This document shows, piece by piece, positions 26,219 through 35,261 of a stretch of DNA of 64,000 nt (the first letter of the stretch is position 1; each line of letters opens with the position of its first letter). Origin of the DNA: Collibacillus ludicampi (GTDB taxonomy: Bacteria; Bacillota; Bacilli; Tumebacillales; BOQE01); assembly GCF_023705585.1 (NCBI RefSeq), contig NZ_BOQE01000001.1, positions 2,884,710-2,948,709 on the forward strand, in the 5' to 3' direction. The position numbers were made by a program, and so were the translations under genes. A model generated the notes under the pieces. It was not told the DNA's origin, searched no databases, and saw only the letters and a program-made list of their open reading frames with translations.

Positions 26219-26843
26219 TATCGTCACCTCACAGATCGTTTCAAACATACTTTTTATCTTATGAACCGAAACGATTTGTGGTATAGACAAAATACTCTAG
26301 ACATCAATAGATTTGTGTGATCTGCTGGTCAGAACTTACGTGATACGCGCCGGCGGCCAGACAGTGACGCCGTTTATGGCGAAGTTGGCGCCGCCGCCGA
26401 GTATGATGAAAAACTCTTGAAACGTACTTGGTCACACGAGTGGTCACAACTACTTATAACTCGATATCAAATGTGTCGCAAAAGATGCCCGAAAAATCTT
26501 ATTTTATCAGATTTTTCTGAACCAAAAACCGTTCGATGGTATTATGAATCAAATAATTTTTTGGGTTTCCTTAACCGTGAGCAAGGTAATACAGCAGAAC
26601 ATAGCGTAAACCCCTAGCACAGTCTGCGTTTTACATTAGTTCCCTTGAAGCTTTACTTACTTGCTAGGGTACGACTGAAAAACCAGATTTTATAAGGCAT
26701 TTGAGACTTTACGATACATTCTTTGCAGGAAGGTTTTTTCCTTCCTTAAAACGATCAAGAAAAAATTGTTTTATGAACTATATAATTTGTACCATTCCAT
26801 TTGATTGTCTCTTGAATTTTCTATTATCAAGGAGTGAGTTTAG
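26219..26843. other. Intergenic with remnant of unknown gene (copy 2 of 3)
   Basis: 26340-26430 aligns with 27430-27515 ('GDAVYG' coding region followed by 'AAEYDEK'). The rest is AT-rich and without a gene, and holds the promoter region of the TTGRRR protein. Confidence 0.45.
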
Positions 26844-27311
26844 ATGGCGCGAAGAACTACCGAACGTCGCACAACGGGCCGTCGCACGACGAGTCGTCGA
26901 CGACAAGACATCGCACAACAGTTCATTAGGACCATAGTCGACGGACTACTAGACATCGCAGAACAATTCTTTAGAACCACAGGGCGTCGCACAACGGGTC
27001 GTCGCCGTACAACAGGTCGCCGACGCACAACAGGTCGCCGACGCACAACAGGTCGCCGACGCACAACGGGTCGTCGCCGTACAACAGGTCGCCGACGCAC
27101 AACAGGTCGCCGACGCACAACAGGTCGCCGACGCACAACGGGTCGTCGCCGTACAACGGGTCGCCGTCGTACAACGGGTCGCCGACGCACAACGGGTCGT
27201 CGCCGTACAACGGGTCGTCGCCGTACAACGGGTCGCCGTCGTACAACGGGTCGTCGTCGTACAACGGGTCGTCGTCGTACAACGGGTCGTAGTTCAAAGA
27301 GTCACGTATGA
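26844..27311 (+). CDS. TTGRRR-repeat, extremely basic protein (CotG-like)
   Basis: A 155-residue protein with a strong ribosome-binding site (AAGGAGTGA). Residues 1-20 are degenerate R-R-T-T units. Residues 20-48 form an amphipathic helix ('QDIAQQFIRTIVDGLLDIAE'). Residues 50-148 are 16 perfect TTGRRR hexads plus TTG, and the tail is RSSKSHV. Roughly half of the repeat residues are Arg and a third Thr. This resembles the Ser/Lys/Arg repeats of spore coat CotG, which CotH kinases phosphorylate; here Thr would be the acceptor (inference). Protamine-like DNA binding is the alternative. The array uses only CGT/CGC/CGA Arg codons. Confidence 0.75.
   Translation: MARRTTERRTTGRRTTSRRRQDIAQQFIRTIVDGLLDIAEQFFRTTGRRTTGRRRTTGRRRTTGRRRTTGRRRTTGRRRTTGRRRTTGRRRTTGRRRTTGRRRTTGRRRTTGRRRTTGRRRTTGRRRTTGRRRTTGRRRTTGRRRTTGRSSKSHV
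26989..27290. repeat. 18-bp tandem repeat array
   Basis: Units of the type CGTCGCCGTACAACGGGT with synonymous variants (CGCCGACGCACAACAGGT). About 16 in-frame copies encode TTGRRR. The mixture of two synonymous unit types in blocks suggests repeated slippage or gene conversion. Confidence 0.9.
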
Positions 27312-27344
27312 AAAAGCCCCGTATACCCTTTTTAGGGCCGGGGC
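27311..27344 (-). terminator. Minus-strand terminator-like hairpin
   Basis: GCCCCG and CGGGGC with inner ACCC/GGG pairing. The T-run is on the minus-strand side, so it acts against leftward transcripts, although it directly follows the plus-strand TTGRRR gene. Confidence 0.55.
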
Positions 27345-27530
27345 CCGACGTACCGTGATCTTGCTGAGGATATCGCACCGTTTGAAGTGGAGGAGGCAAT
27401 GCGCACACCACGTTTTCACGTCACGCCATTAACGTGTTACGCGCTGCGGCCAGACGGTGACGCCGTTTATGGCGAAGATGGCACCGCCGCCGAGTATGAT
27501 GAAAAACACTTTAGCATAGTAAAGGTTAGA
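27345..27530 (+). pseudogene. Decayed fragment of an unknown gene (copy 3 of 3)
   Basis: Reads 'DLAEDIAPFEVEEAMRTPRF' then 'YALRPDGDAVYGEDGTAAEY'. It is the longest of three related fragments (others at 7440 and 26340). No start is present and the frame runs on into non-homologous sequence. Confidence 0.5.
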
Positions 27531-27596
27531 AATTTGTTAGAAGTTTTATGGATTCACTCTCAATTCGAGCGGTTTCAAACACGATATCGGAATCAA

Positions 27597-27625
27597 CAAA
27601 AAAGCCCTGAGCCCTTACGGCTCAA
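27597..27625 (-). terminator. Terminator downstream of minus-strand tRNA-Sec
   Basis: On the minus strand TGAGCC and GGCTCA form a hairpin over GTAAG, followed by GGGCTTTTTT. It lies 14 bases beyond the tRNA 3' end. Confidence 0.75.
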
Positions 27626-27638
27626 AGCTTTTCAGATT

Positions 27639-27730
27639 TGGCGGGAACGTGTGGGAATCGAACCCACCTGCGACACCCCGTGCCGCACACTCGGTTTTGA
27701 AGACCGGGAGGGAAGACCACACACGTTTCA
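27639..27730 (-). tRNA. selC: tRNA-Sec (UCA), second copy with altered 5' part
   Basis: The 3' two-thirds are a clear selenocysteine tRNA: anticodon stem CCGGT/ACCGA with loop CTTCAAA (anticodon TCA), a long variable arm, T arm GTGGG-TTCGATT-CCCAC and encoded CCA. The variable arm differs from the copy at 35870 by paired changes (GAG:CTC to GCG:CGC and GCAT:ATGT to GCAC:GTGT), so pairing was kept by selection. The 5' part is abnormal. The acceptor strand TGAAACG gives two mismatches with CGTTCCC, and the D region is five bases shorter and lacks the D stem-loop seen in the other copy. Either it is newly damaged or it is a non-standard tRNA. It has its own terminator. Confidence 0.7.
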
Positions 27731-28002
27731 CCACGTCACACAAGACATTCCACAGTCGCTATAACACCTATATTAGCTCGTTTTTGGACGAGTCTGAGTG
27801 CGTTCCTAAAGCCTTATTTTATACTAATCTAGGTGTTTTTTGAAGTTGAATTTTTTGCGTATACTAGGAAATAGCCAGAAATTATCCATCTTTCCAGTAT
27901 TTACGAATGAAAACTCATTGTTCCTATTATTACAAATGCTCTTTATATTTATCTAACAAATATGTTAAAATTGATTACGACTTTTAGTATTAGGAGGTTA
28001 AC

Positions 28003-29670
28003 ATGAAAATAAATTCGCGAGAAATGGAGTTGCTTTTGGAAGAGATTGAGAAAATTAGAAGAAGAAAGATTATGGATATGGATGAGAGCGACATTCATTA
28101 TATAGACCCTAGAAATCATCTTGCAAAAATAAAAATACATAATAATAATATCATTAGTGGTAGAAGAGGCTGTGGAAAGACTACTCTTTTACTAGCTGCT
28201 AAAAAGGAACTTAACTCAAGTGACCTTTGTATTGCTATAGATTGTCAATCAATTAGAAAACAAGACCAGAATAATATTATTATTTATATATTAAATAAAA
28301 TCTTAGAAGCAGCTCACCAGTATATTGAATCAGAATGTTATGAACCTCTTTTAATAAGAAAACGTTTTACATTTGGCAAAAAGAAAAACGATGAAGAACA
28401 AAGGAAGATTAACAGATGTGAGCTTTTTTTACATACTGTACGCGAAATGCTGTCAATTTTAGATGAGATTAAAAATCATCCTAATGAAATAACATATAAG
28501 GTTAACTATAAGCAAAGTAACAGCAATAAATCGGAATCAAAAAAAGAGACTGGTTCTAAATTAGAAAGTAAAAACCAATTAGAAGGACATTTAGACTTCA
28601 AGTACCAAAAAATCGGAATAAAACTTAATAGTATTAATAGTATTTTGCTAAATGTTTCAAATTCATCTTCGAAACTACTTACTGATGAGGAAAAAACTGA
28701 AGTTACATCAGAAGATATACGAACGATAAAAAAGGATTTGATACTTAATGATATAGTTGATAATCTTTCTCAATTGTTTACTGAATATAGAGAAATATCT
28801 AATAAAAATATAACATTATTTCTAGATGATTTTTATCAAATTCCCATTGAAAAACATCCAAGAATAATTCATTTCCTCCATGATGTTTATAAGAACTGTA
28901 AGGGCTCTGCATTCTCATTTAAGATTTGTACTCTACCAAATAGATTAAAGCTAAATTATGAAGGAGATGAGATATTATCTCCCAAAGATGACTTTTCTAC
29001 TATAAATCTAGATAGAAACTTATCTGAACTAGATAGTCTTAAGCAATATTTATTGGAGATTATATGTTCTATAAAACAAGAACTACACTTGCAAACTAGA
29101 GAAATTGAACAATTATTTAGTTCTGATGAGACTTTATTGTACCTGATAGTGGCATCTGGCGGAGTACCTAGAGATTTTTTACTGATGTTTAGAGATGTTA
29201 TTGAAATCGCAAAAATTAACTCAAAAGAAACTGTTGGTAAAGTAGAAATTTACTCTGTAGTAAACGAATTTAGAAAGGATAAAGACGAAAATATCGAAGT
29301 AGATACCGATATTACTCCCGAATTGATAGAAGAGGCAAAAAGTAAAATTAAATCCGAGATAGTTGATAAATTGAATACCAATGTTTTCTTATATCCACAT
29401 TCGCTATTAGAACATGATGAAGCACTTCTAAGAAACCTAGTTAATTCAAGATACCTACATATAATCAAGGACTCTGTATCATCAGAAAATAGAAAAAAAG
29501 AAATGTTTACTGCTTATCTAGTGGATATGAGCTTTTATATAAATGGAAAGCAATTAAAGAGGAATTTTAAGTTTAGAGAGTTTTGGAAAAAGGATAATGA
29601 ATCAAGATTTAAAGATATTGATTCTGCTCCTATTTGGGCATTTTCAAAAAGTTCGTCATCAAATACCTAA
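28003..29670 (+). CDS. ORC/CDC6-like P-loop ATPase, orphan accessory gene
   Basis: A 555-residue AAA-type ATPase. Walker A is 'GRRGCGKT' (53-60), Walker B 'ITLFLDDF' (270-277), a sensor-like 'FKICTLPNR' lies at about 306-314, and the sensor-2-like 'GGVPRDFL' at 386-393 is typical of ORC/CDC6-type and related STAND ATPases. A Lys/Ser-rich charged insert lies between residues 160 and 200. No helicase or nuclease motif is seen. The gene is very AT-rich compared with the backbone and lies 270 bases from a tRNA-Sec copy, the usual sign of an island gene. Proteins of this type are frequent in phage-defence islands as the ATPase of two-gene systems. No partner is present: the following 530 bases are empty and then an IS66 element begins. 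Confidence 0.8.
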   Translation: MKINSREMELLLEEIEKIRRRKIMDMDESDIHYIDPRNHLAKIKIHNNNIISGRRGCGKTTLLLAAKKELNSSDLCIAIDCQSIRKQDQNNIIIYILNKILEAAHQYIESECYEPLLIRKRFTFGKKKNDEEQRKINRCELFLHTVREMLSILDEIKNHPNEITYKVNYKQSNSNKSESKKETGSKLESKNQLEGHLDFKYQKIGIKLNSINSILLNVSNSSSKLLTDEEKTEVTSEDIRTIKKDLILNDIVDNLSQLFTEYREISNKNITLFLDDFYQIPIEKHPRIIHFLHDVYKNCKGSAFSFKICTLPNRLKLNYEGDEILSPKDDFSTINLDRNLSELDSLKQYLLEIICSIKQELHLQTREIEQLFSSDETLLYLIVASGGVPRDFLLMFRDVIEIAKINSKETVGKVEIYSVVNEFRKDKDENIEVDTDITPELIEEAKSKIKSEIVDKLNTNVFLYPHSLLEHDEALLRNLVNSRYLHIIKDSVSSENRKKEMFTAYLVDMSFYINGKQLKRNFKFREFWKKDNESRFKDIDSAPIWAFSKSSSSNT

Positions 29671-30205
29671 ATTCGTGTAAAAAATAGTTCGTTTAAACAT
29701 CGTGATTAATATGCGAAATAGGAACAAATCGGATTGATTTTTTATGCCGAAACTTTGCGTTGAGCCAATTGGTATTGGGAAGAGCATTGTAGGCGTGCGT
29801 ACCACCGAATGAAGCGTTCGAAAACGTCACTATCGGAAAACCCCGACCGCTGACAGTATTTCCTTTAGTACAGTATTATGATTTATTAGAGCTTCTCCTT
29901 TTAGGGGGGGGATTTTGACAGTTTTTTTGCTTACGGGTGCGACATGTGATCGGCGAGGCGTCCCCACTCCTCAAATGAAAATCCCCCCATCCTTTCTTTC
30001 TGATGATGTTTTTGCTTGACCATTGTATTTAGTGAAATAAAGTATTAAATACGTTCGGATATTTGTATTTTTGAAAACACAAAATGTTTGGTTGATCATG
30101 TTTCAATTAATCTTACACAATGTACTTTTGTCAGATTCGTAAAAAGCCCGAGAAGCCTTATGTATCAAGGGATTACAGGGATATACCCACATGGATCCTT
30201 TTTTC
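29671..30205. other. Non-coding stretch between ATPase gene and IS66
   Basis: No gene supported. A pair of inverted G-run/C-run tracts (near 29904 and 29982, GGGGGGGATTTT and AAAATCCCCCC) could be the ends of a lost small element. Confidence 0.45.
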
Positions 30206-30289
30206 GTAAGCGTCAAATACTTCCCACCTACTAACCTCGTATTGTATTTGAGATAATCTCCTCAAGATATTCGGAGAGGAGAACTTTCA

Positions 30290-30607
30290 ATGTCCCATGC
30301 AGAATTAAGAAAAGAGTGGGAGGTACGGATCGCTGCTTTTCGGGCTAGCGGACAGAGCGCATCAGCATGGTGTAGAGCTCATCAGTTGAAGCTTCATCAG
30401 TTCCGGTACTGGCTCCGGAAGATTGAACACAAAGAAGCCGTTGTGACCCCATCATCCAAATGGATATCGGTAGAAGTGGACGGGCAGCCTGACGAGTCTA
30501 GAAACACCTTGCTCGTTAGAGTAGGGCAAGCAACCGTAGAGATCCAGCCTGGCTTTGATCCCGCGCTGCTGGCAGACGTCGTGCGAACACTCCAAACGTT
30601 ATGCTAA
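30290..30607 (+). CDS. tnpA: IS66 accessory protein TnpA
   Basis: A 105-residue IS66 OrfA-type protein with a helix-turn-helix-like N-terminus ('WEVRIAAFRASGQSASAWCR') and 'HQLKLHQFRYWLRK'. It is needed for transposition of IS66 elements; its exact role is unclear. GAGAGGAG precedes the ATG and it overlaps tnpB by seven bases, implying coupling. Confidence 0.9.
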   Translation: MSHAELRKEWEVRIAAFRASGQSASAWCRAHQLKLHQFRYWLRKIEHKEAVVTPSSKWISVEVDGQPDESRNTLLVRVGQATVEIQPGFDPALLADVVRTLQTLC

Positions 30608-30957
30608 GCGAAGCTAGCGTAGAGCGAGTGTATCTGGCCTGCGGAAGCACCGATCTACGGAAATCGATTGACGGGTTAGCTGTGCTCGTCAAGGAAGAGT
30701 TTGAACTCGACCCTTTCTCGCCCTGTCTCTTCGTTTTCTGCAATCGAAAGCGAGATAAACTGAAGATTCTTCATTGGGAACACAACGGTTTCTGGCTCTA
30801 TTACCGCCGATTAGAGAAAGGAAAATTTCAGTGGCCGGAAGAAGCGAGCGCCGTACCGTTGAAAATTAGTCGTCGGGAGTTGCGTTGGCTACTCGATGGT
30901 CTATCTCTCGAACAGCGACAAGCTCACCCTGCCGTCACTGCGCGTACGATTCTATGA
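30601..30957 (+). CDS. tnpB: IS66 accessory protein TnpB
   Basis: A 118-residue IS66 Orf2 (TnpB, PF05717) protein. The family hallmark '[16 protein letters not shown]' and '[20 protein letters not shown]' are both present. This is not the RNA-guided TnpB of IS200/IS605. The start codon lies inside the end of tnpA. Confidence 0.92.
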   Translation: MLSEASVERVYLACGSTDLRKSIDGLAVLVKEEFELDPFSPCLFVFCNRKRDKLKILHWEHNGFWLYYRRLEKGKFQWPEEASAVPLKISRRELRWLLDGLSLEQRQAHPAVTARTIL

Positions 30958-31027
30958 TATGTACACCCAATTAGACTTTGGGATTAAAAAAAGGAATTCG
31001 CGGTATGTTGTCGAAATCAATAGTATT

Positions 31028-32608
31028 ATGAAAAATCATACGCCGAACCCGACCCCTACTACAATTGAAGATCTCCAAAAAGAACGCGATCTGCTGAAAA
31101 ATCAAATTGCTGAACTCACTGCCAAACTGAAGTGGTATGAGGAGCAGTTTCGTCTTAGCCAACAGCGCCGGTTTGGCTCTTCGAGCGAACGAACGAATGC
31201 CGATCAGCTTGAGCTTTTTAATGAAGCCGAGGTGGAGGCCGATCCCACTGTAGAGGAGCCTACCCTCGAAACCATTACGTATCGCCGTTCGAAAAAACGC
31301 GGCCACCGGGAAACCCAGCTTGAAAACCTGCCTGTGGAGACGATCGAGTATCGCCTGCCATCTGAGGAGCAGGTTTGTTCGTGTTGCGGTGGTTCTTTGC
31401 ATGAAATGAGCACGGAGATACGGCAAGAGCTGAAGATTATTCCGGCCGAAGTCAAAGTGGTCAAGCATGTCCGTTACGTCTACTCCTGCCGCCGTTGTGA
31501 GCGTGAGGAGACAAGTACGCCGATAGTCACAGCCTCTATGCCTGCCCCCGTCTTTCCGGGGAGTTTGGCTTCTTCTTCCAGTATGGCCTATATCATGAGT
31601 CAAAAATATGTGGAGAGCATGCCTCTCTACCGACAAGAGCAACAGTTTGCAAGCCTGGGGATTGAGTTGTCTCGTCAGACCCTGGCCAACTGGATCCTCT
31701 ACGGAGCGAATACCTGGTTGAGTCTGCTCTATGATCGCATGCGCGAGCACTTACTCAAGCAGGACATTCTGCACGCAGACGAGACGACCTTACAAGTGCT
31801 CCGCGAACCGGGTCGGGCCGCACAGACGACTTCTTATCTATGGCTGTACCGCACCGGGAGAGAAGGTCCGGCCATCATCCTCTATGACTACCAGACGACA
31901 CGGGCGAGCAAACACCCGCGTCAGTTTCTTTCCGGTTTCAAAGGGTACCTGCACGTCGATGGCTATGCGGGTTACCATGGGATACCGGATGTGACCCTGG
32001 TCGGTTGTTGGGCTCACGCCCGGCGCAAATTCGATGAGGCACTCAAGGCGCTGCCTGAATCGAAGCGCTCGTCACCGGTAGCAGCCAAAGAGGGACTCAA
32101 TTTCTGCAATCAACTCTTTGCGATTGAACGGGACTTAAAGGAGTGCACGCCTGAGGAACGTTACCAAATCCGTCAAGAACGCAGCCGCCCTGTGTTGGAT
32201 GCTTTTTTGGCATGGCTACGTACCCAGAAACCGAAAGTGTTGCCCAAAAGTGCGTTCGGTCAGGCAATCTTGTATTGTCTGAACCAGTGGGAAAAATTAG
32301 AGGCGTTTTTACAAGATGGGCGATTGGAGATCGATAACAACCGAAGTGAACGCGCGATCAAACCGTTTGTGATCGGTCGCAAAAACTGGTTGTTCTCCAA
32401 TACCCCGCGTGGTGCAAAGGCGAGTGCGATCATTTACAGTATCATAGAGACAGCGAAAGAAAATGGATTACATCCCTATTTCTATCTTACCTATCTCTTT
32501 GAGAAACTACCTAACCTAGATATGAAAGACAAAGATTCCTTAGATCAGCTTCTCCCTTGGTCAGAAAGCCTACCGCTTACCTGCCGGGCTATAAAAAAGA
32601 ATACGTAA
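31028..32608 (+). CDS. tnpC: IS66 transposase TnpC
   Basis: About 526 residues. An N-terminal leucine-zipper-like coiled coil '[20 protein letters not shown]' is followed by a zinc finger with 'CSCCGG' and 'CRRCE'. The DDE transposase core has '[12 protein letters not shown]', '[13 protein letters not shown]' and '[20 protein letters not shown]'. All expected blocks are intact, so this element could move and could supply enzyme for the broken copy at 41055. ATG 31028 has no good ribosome-binding site; the frame is open back to 30896, overlapping tnpB, so translation may start earlier. Confidence 0.9.
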   Translation: MKNHTPNPTPTTIEDLQKERDLLKNQIAELTAKLKWYEEQFRLSQQRRFGSSSERTNADQLELFNEAEVEADPTVEEPTLETITYRRSKKRGHRETQLENLPVETIEYRLPSEEQVCSCCGGSLHEMSTEIRQELKIIPAEVKVVKHVRYVYSCRRCEREETSTPIVTASMPAPVFPGSLASSSSMAYIMSQKYVESMPLYRQEQQFASLGIELSRQTLANWILYGANTWLSLLYDRMREHLLKQDILHADETTLQVLREPGRAAQTTSYLWLYRTGREGPAIILYDYQTTRASKHPRQFLSGFKGYLHVDGYAGYHGIPDVTLVGCWAHARRKFDEALKALPESKRSSPVAAKEGLNFCNQLFAIERDLKECTPEERYQIRQERSRPVLDAFLAWLRTQKPKVLPKSAFGQAILYCLNQWEKLEAFLQDGRLEIDNNRSERAIKPFVIGRKNWLFSNTPRGAKASAIIYSIIETAKENGLHPYFYLTYLFEKLPNLDMKDKDSLDQLLPWSESLPLTCRAIKKNT

Positions 32609-32674
32609 ATCATACGAAAATCCCCATCTCTTCAAATGGTGGGGATTATTTTACGCTTACTTACGCTTACTTAT

Positions 32675-32962
32675 AGAATAAATTGAACGATAGGAGGATT
32701 GATGAATGCCCGAAAAATGACCGGTCTTTTATTAATACTCTAATGAGAAAAAAATTATGGAGATTCAATGGGGAACTCTCATCTTTCAAATTATTGCTTT
32801 TATTATCATACTATTATTTTAATTCTCAGTAGTATATGGAGTTCATTTGATGATACAGAAATTTTTTTAAAAAAGAAATAAATTTAAATAAATAAATGGA
32901 TCACTCATATTCGCTAGGCTACATATGATCGAAAGATTTTACACACAAATATGGACTTGATC
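32675..32962. repeat. Duplicated block, second copy A'
   Basis: Nearly identical to 12045-12332. At ATGGACTTGATC it jumps to sequence matching 13264 onward, so about 930 bases (CMD remnant, GNAT gene, GrpB 5' end) were deleted in this copy. Its left border is the IS66 right end. Confidence 0.85.
32757..32822 (+). pseudogene. Small membrane protein gene, second copy
   Basis: Reads 'MEIQWGTLIFQIIAFIIILL' then F and TAA. It keeps the Trp lost from the copy at 12135 but is stopped at codon 22, in the middle of the membrane helix. Confidence 0.6.
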
Positions 32963-33301
32963 TTGAAATTCTTTTCAAACAACAAAAAGAACGAATCAAA
33001 GAGTTATTACCTGATGCAGATGTTCAACATGTCGGAAGTACAGCAATTCCGGGTACTATAACAAAAGGAGATTTGGATATTCAGGTTCGCGTAACTGCTG
33101 ATTGTTTTCCTGATGCTGTAAAAACATTGACTAAGTTATATGAACTTAATGACGGTAGCATACAAACTGATTGTTTCAGAGCCTTTAAGGATGACACTCT
33201 TGACCCACCATTAGGAGTTCAATTGACTGTAATCGGTTCTGAACACGATATATTTTATAAAATTAGGGATGTTTTATTAAACAACCCAATGTATAGGAAA
33301 C

Positions 33302-34733
33302 CACTAGTGTTGCATTAATTAATTCAGAATATTCTTCTATTATTTTTTTCATCTCTTAAATAAAAAAATCCTTTACAATGGAGAGGTCAGGTAGTCCTGT
33401 CCAAATCCATTGAAAGGAAATACACTTATGGACAAGGATAAGGATACCCTACTTTCGGCATTTGGTAAATGGGTTGAACCACTTTTTCAGTGTAATTTTC
33501 AAGAAAAAGTAGATCAAAACCAACAAGATAAATACGCTAAGAAGCTTACTACGAAATCTTACGTCCTGTTATTTCTGCACGCCATCTTGCAAAAACGTGA
33601 AAGTTTACGTGCCGTTGCGGCAGATATCTTGAATCCTCATATGCAAGAATTCTTGCAATTAGATTCCATCAGCTATTCGCAACTTTCACGGAAACACCGT
33701 CAGGTGGATACCGATCTACTCGCTCATCTGTTTTTTTCTTTAGTTGGAAAAATCCAATGCATGGCTGCTAACCCTGCCGGGCGGAAGCCATACAAAATCA
33801 TAGACTCAACTACGATCAGTTTATGTTTATCAAAATACCGCTGGGCGAGCTTTCGGAAAACCAAAGCGGGAATAAAAATCCACGTGAGCTTGGCATTTGT
33901 CGATCATGATGAAGTCTATCCTGAACAGATTCGTCTAACGACGGCGAAGCCTAATGACATCACACAAATGGATTCCTTGATTGATGATTCGGAAGCCATC
34001 TATGTGTTTGATCGTGGTTATGTCGATTACAAGAAATTTGATGATTATTGCCGTAGGGGAATAGGCTTTGTTACCCGTTTGAAGGACAATGCAACGTTCT
34101 ACCTTCTGGAATCTCAAGTGCTTCATGAGAGTCCTGTCCTTGCGGACACAAAAGTGTTGCTAGGATCCCCTCAAAAGCCCATGGATCACGTACTTCGACT
34201 GGTCGAGGCAAAGGATTCACAGGGCAATGACATAAGAATTATTACCAACTGTTTTGATTTGTCAGCAGAAGAGATCAGTGACATATATCGTACACGATGG
34301 GCAATCGAATTGTTTTTTAAATGGATGAAACAACATTTGAGAATCAAAACGTTTTATGGTCTCTCCGAAACGGCGGTTTGGAACCAAGTGTATCTTGCTT
34401 TGATCACCTATTGTCTGATGATTCTAATGAAGATGCAAATTCAAACTACCAAAAGCTTATTGGAGTTGCTTCGAAGTCTAAAGGCCTTCTTATGGTGCGA
34501 TTACATAGAATGGTTCAAGTACAATAGATCATCGAAAAAAAGGCGAAGGTAAGAGATCTCAGCAATGAATCGGCATGCCAGAATACAGGACAGTAACGGA
34601 ACCCTTTCTTTTTAGAATATACATATTATACCAAATGGGCGGGGCTACCTTTAACGTGCTCTGTCCTTATTTTGTTAAAATAGCATTAGATTAAAACGCA
34701 GAAAATTCAGTTATAATTTATGCAACACTAGTG
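33302..34733 (+). mobile_element. IS4-family insertion sequence with 9-bp target duplication
   Basis: 1432 bp. Terminal inverted repeats begin CACTAGTGTTGCAT on both ends. It is flanked by the 9-bp duplication ATAGGAAAC (33293-33301 and 34734-34742) inside the GrpB copy. It encodes one transposase. The clean ends and duplication indicate recent direct insertion. Confidence 0.93.
33428..34552 (+). CDS. IS4-family transposase (DDE)
   Basis: 374 residues. The N-terminal DUF4372-like region 'HAILQKRESLRAVAADI' is followed by a catalytic core with D in 'IIDSTTISL', D in 'VFDRGYVDYKKF', and the Y-(2)-R-(3)-E-(6)-K signature in 'YRTRWAIELFFKWMKQHL'. ATG 33428 follows GAAAGGAAA; the frame is open six codons upstream. 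All catalytic residues are present, so the element is probably active. Confidence 0.92.
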   Translation: MDKDKDTLLSAFGKWVEPLFQCNFQEKVDQNQQDKYAKKLTTKSYVLLFLHAILQKRESLRAVAADILNPHMQEFLQLDSISYSQLSRKHRQVDTDLLAHLFFSLVGKIQCMAANPAGRKPYKIIDSTTISLCLSKYRWASFRKTKAGIKIHVSLAFVDHDEVYPEQIRLTTAKPNDITQMDSLIDDSEAIYVFDRGYVDYKKFDDYCRRGIGFVTRLKDNATFYLLESQVLHESPVLADTKVLLGSPQKPMDHVLRLVEAKDSQGNDIRIITNCFDLSAEEISDIYRTRWAIELFFKWMKQHLRIKTFYGLSETAVWNQVYLALITYCLMILMKMQIQTTKSLLELLRSLKAFLWCDYIEWFKYNRSSKKRRR

Positions 34734-35071
34734 ATAGGAAACAGTAAAATGAGCTGAAAAGGCAATATGAAGGTAAAGATATGGACGATTATAGATCGGC
34801 GAAAAGACTGTTTTTTGAAAGGTTAATGGAAACCCCTGAATATATAGAACTGAATAAAAAAGAAATATAATAAAACATTGATTTTGCTCGGTTACTTGTT
34901 CAACAAACAGAGATCGAGAGCTAAAAATACACAAATTAAACAGATGTTGGGCAGCCTGTTGTGCTAACGGGCAGTAATGCTGAAGAAAACAGTTACGAAT
35001 TTAGTGGATGGAAAATTTTTAAAATTTTGTTGTGGTATATGATAATTAGAAATTAAGCTGGAGGTGTACTT

Positions 35072-35261
35072 GTGAAAGCAGAAACGGTTTATCATTACGA
35101 CGCTTTCAGTAGTATTCCTAATATGGGGAACCCAGCGGAAGTAGTTTTAGATGGAGCAGACCTTACCGAAAAACAGATGCAAGAGGTAGCAGAAAAAGTA
35201 GGTTTTAATGAAACGGCTTTTGTACTCAAATCCGAAAATGCTGATTTAAGAATTCGTTTTG
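35072..35261 (+). pseudogene. PhzF family gene, N-terminal fragment (second copy)
   Basis: GCTGGAGGTG and GTG start, then '[20 protein letters not shown]' and '[17 protein letters not shown]'. This is better preserved than the copy at 13929 up to 'ADLRIRF', after which it is cut by IS21 sequence at about 35262. The catalytic Glu region ('GFNETAF') is present but three quarters of the protein is missing. Confidence 0.8.

Larger units (their letters stand above)
30206..32660 (+). mobile_element. IS66-family insertion sequence, copy 1 (complete)
   Basis: About 2.45 kb, from GTAAGCGTCAAATA to TTATTTTACGCTTAC, with IS66-type ends GTAAGCG/CGCTTAC and three genes tnpA, tnpB and tnpC. The copy at 41055 is nearly identical. 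A second TTACGCTTAC directly follows the right end. No target duplication is visible because left and right flanks belong to different sequences, so the region was rearranged after insertion. Confidence 0.92.
32963..34870 (+). pseudogene. GrpB/UPF0157 gene copy, 5'-deleted and split by IS4
   Basis: Starts within about codon 17 of the GrpB frame at 13217 ('EILFKQQKERIKELLPDADV'), runs to 33301, is interrupted by the IS4-type element, and resumes at 34743 with 'LKRQYEGKDMDDYRSAKRL' to the stop at 34870. No start codon or ribosome-binding site remains. Confidence 0.85.

Noticed and set aside
25877-27290. Possible CRISPR arrays at the two repeat regions
   Set aside because: Repeats are contiguous 15-bp and 18-bp coding units with no unique spacers, and no cas genes are present.
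26840-27411. Minus-strand frames ('RRRPVV' and 'GDDPLY' repeats) over the TTGRRR array
   Set aside because: They are antisense shadows of the tandem repeat. Only the plus frame has AAGGAGTGA and a non-repeat start and end.
27387-27764. A 125-codon plus-strand frame across 27387-27764
   Set aside because: It reads through the minus-strand tRNA-Sec and its terminator; only the first third resembles a protein remnant.
30601-30957. IS66 tnpB as an RNA-guided TnpB nuclease
   Set aside because: The name is shared but the protein is the PF05717 accessory protein of IS66, without RuvC motifs.
30971-31750. A 259-codon minus-strand frame in IS66
   Set aside because: Antisense of tnpC. A similar frame recurs in copy 2 only because the DNA is copied; no start signal.
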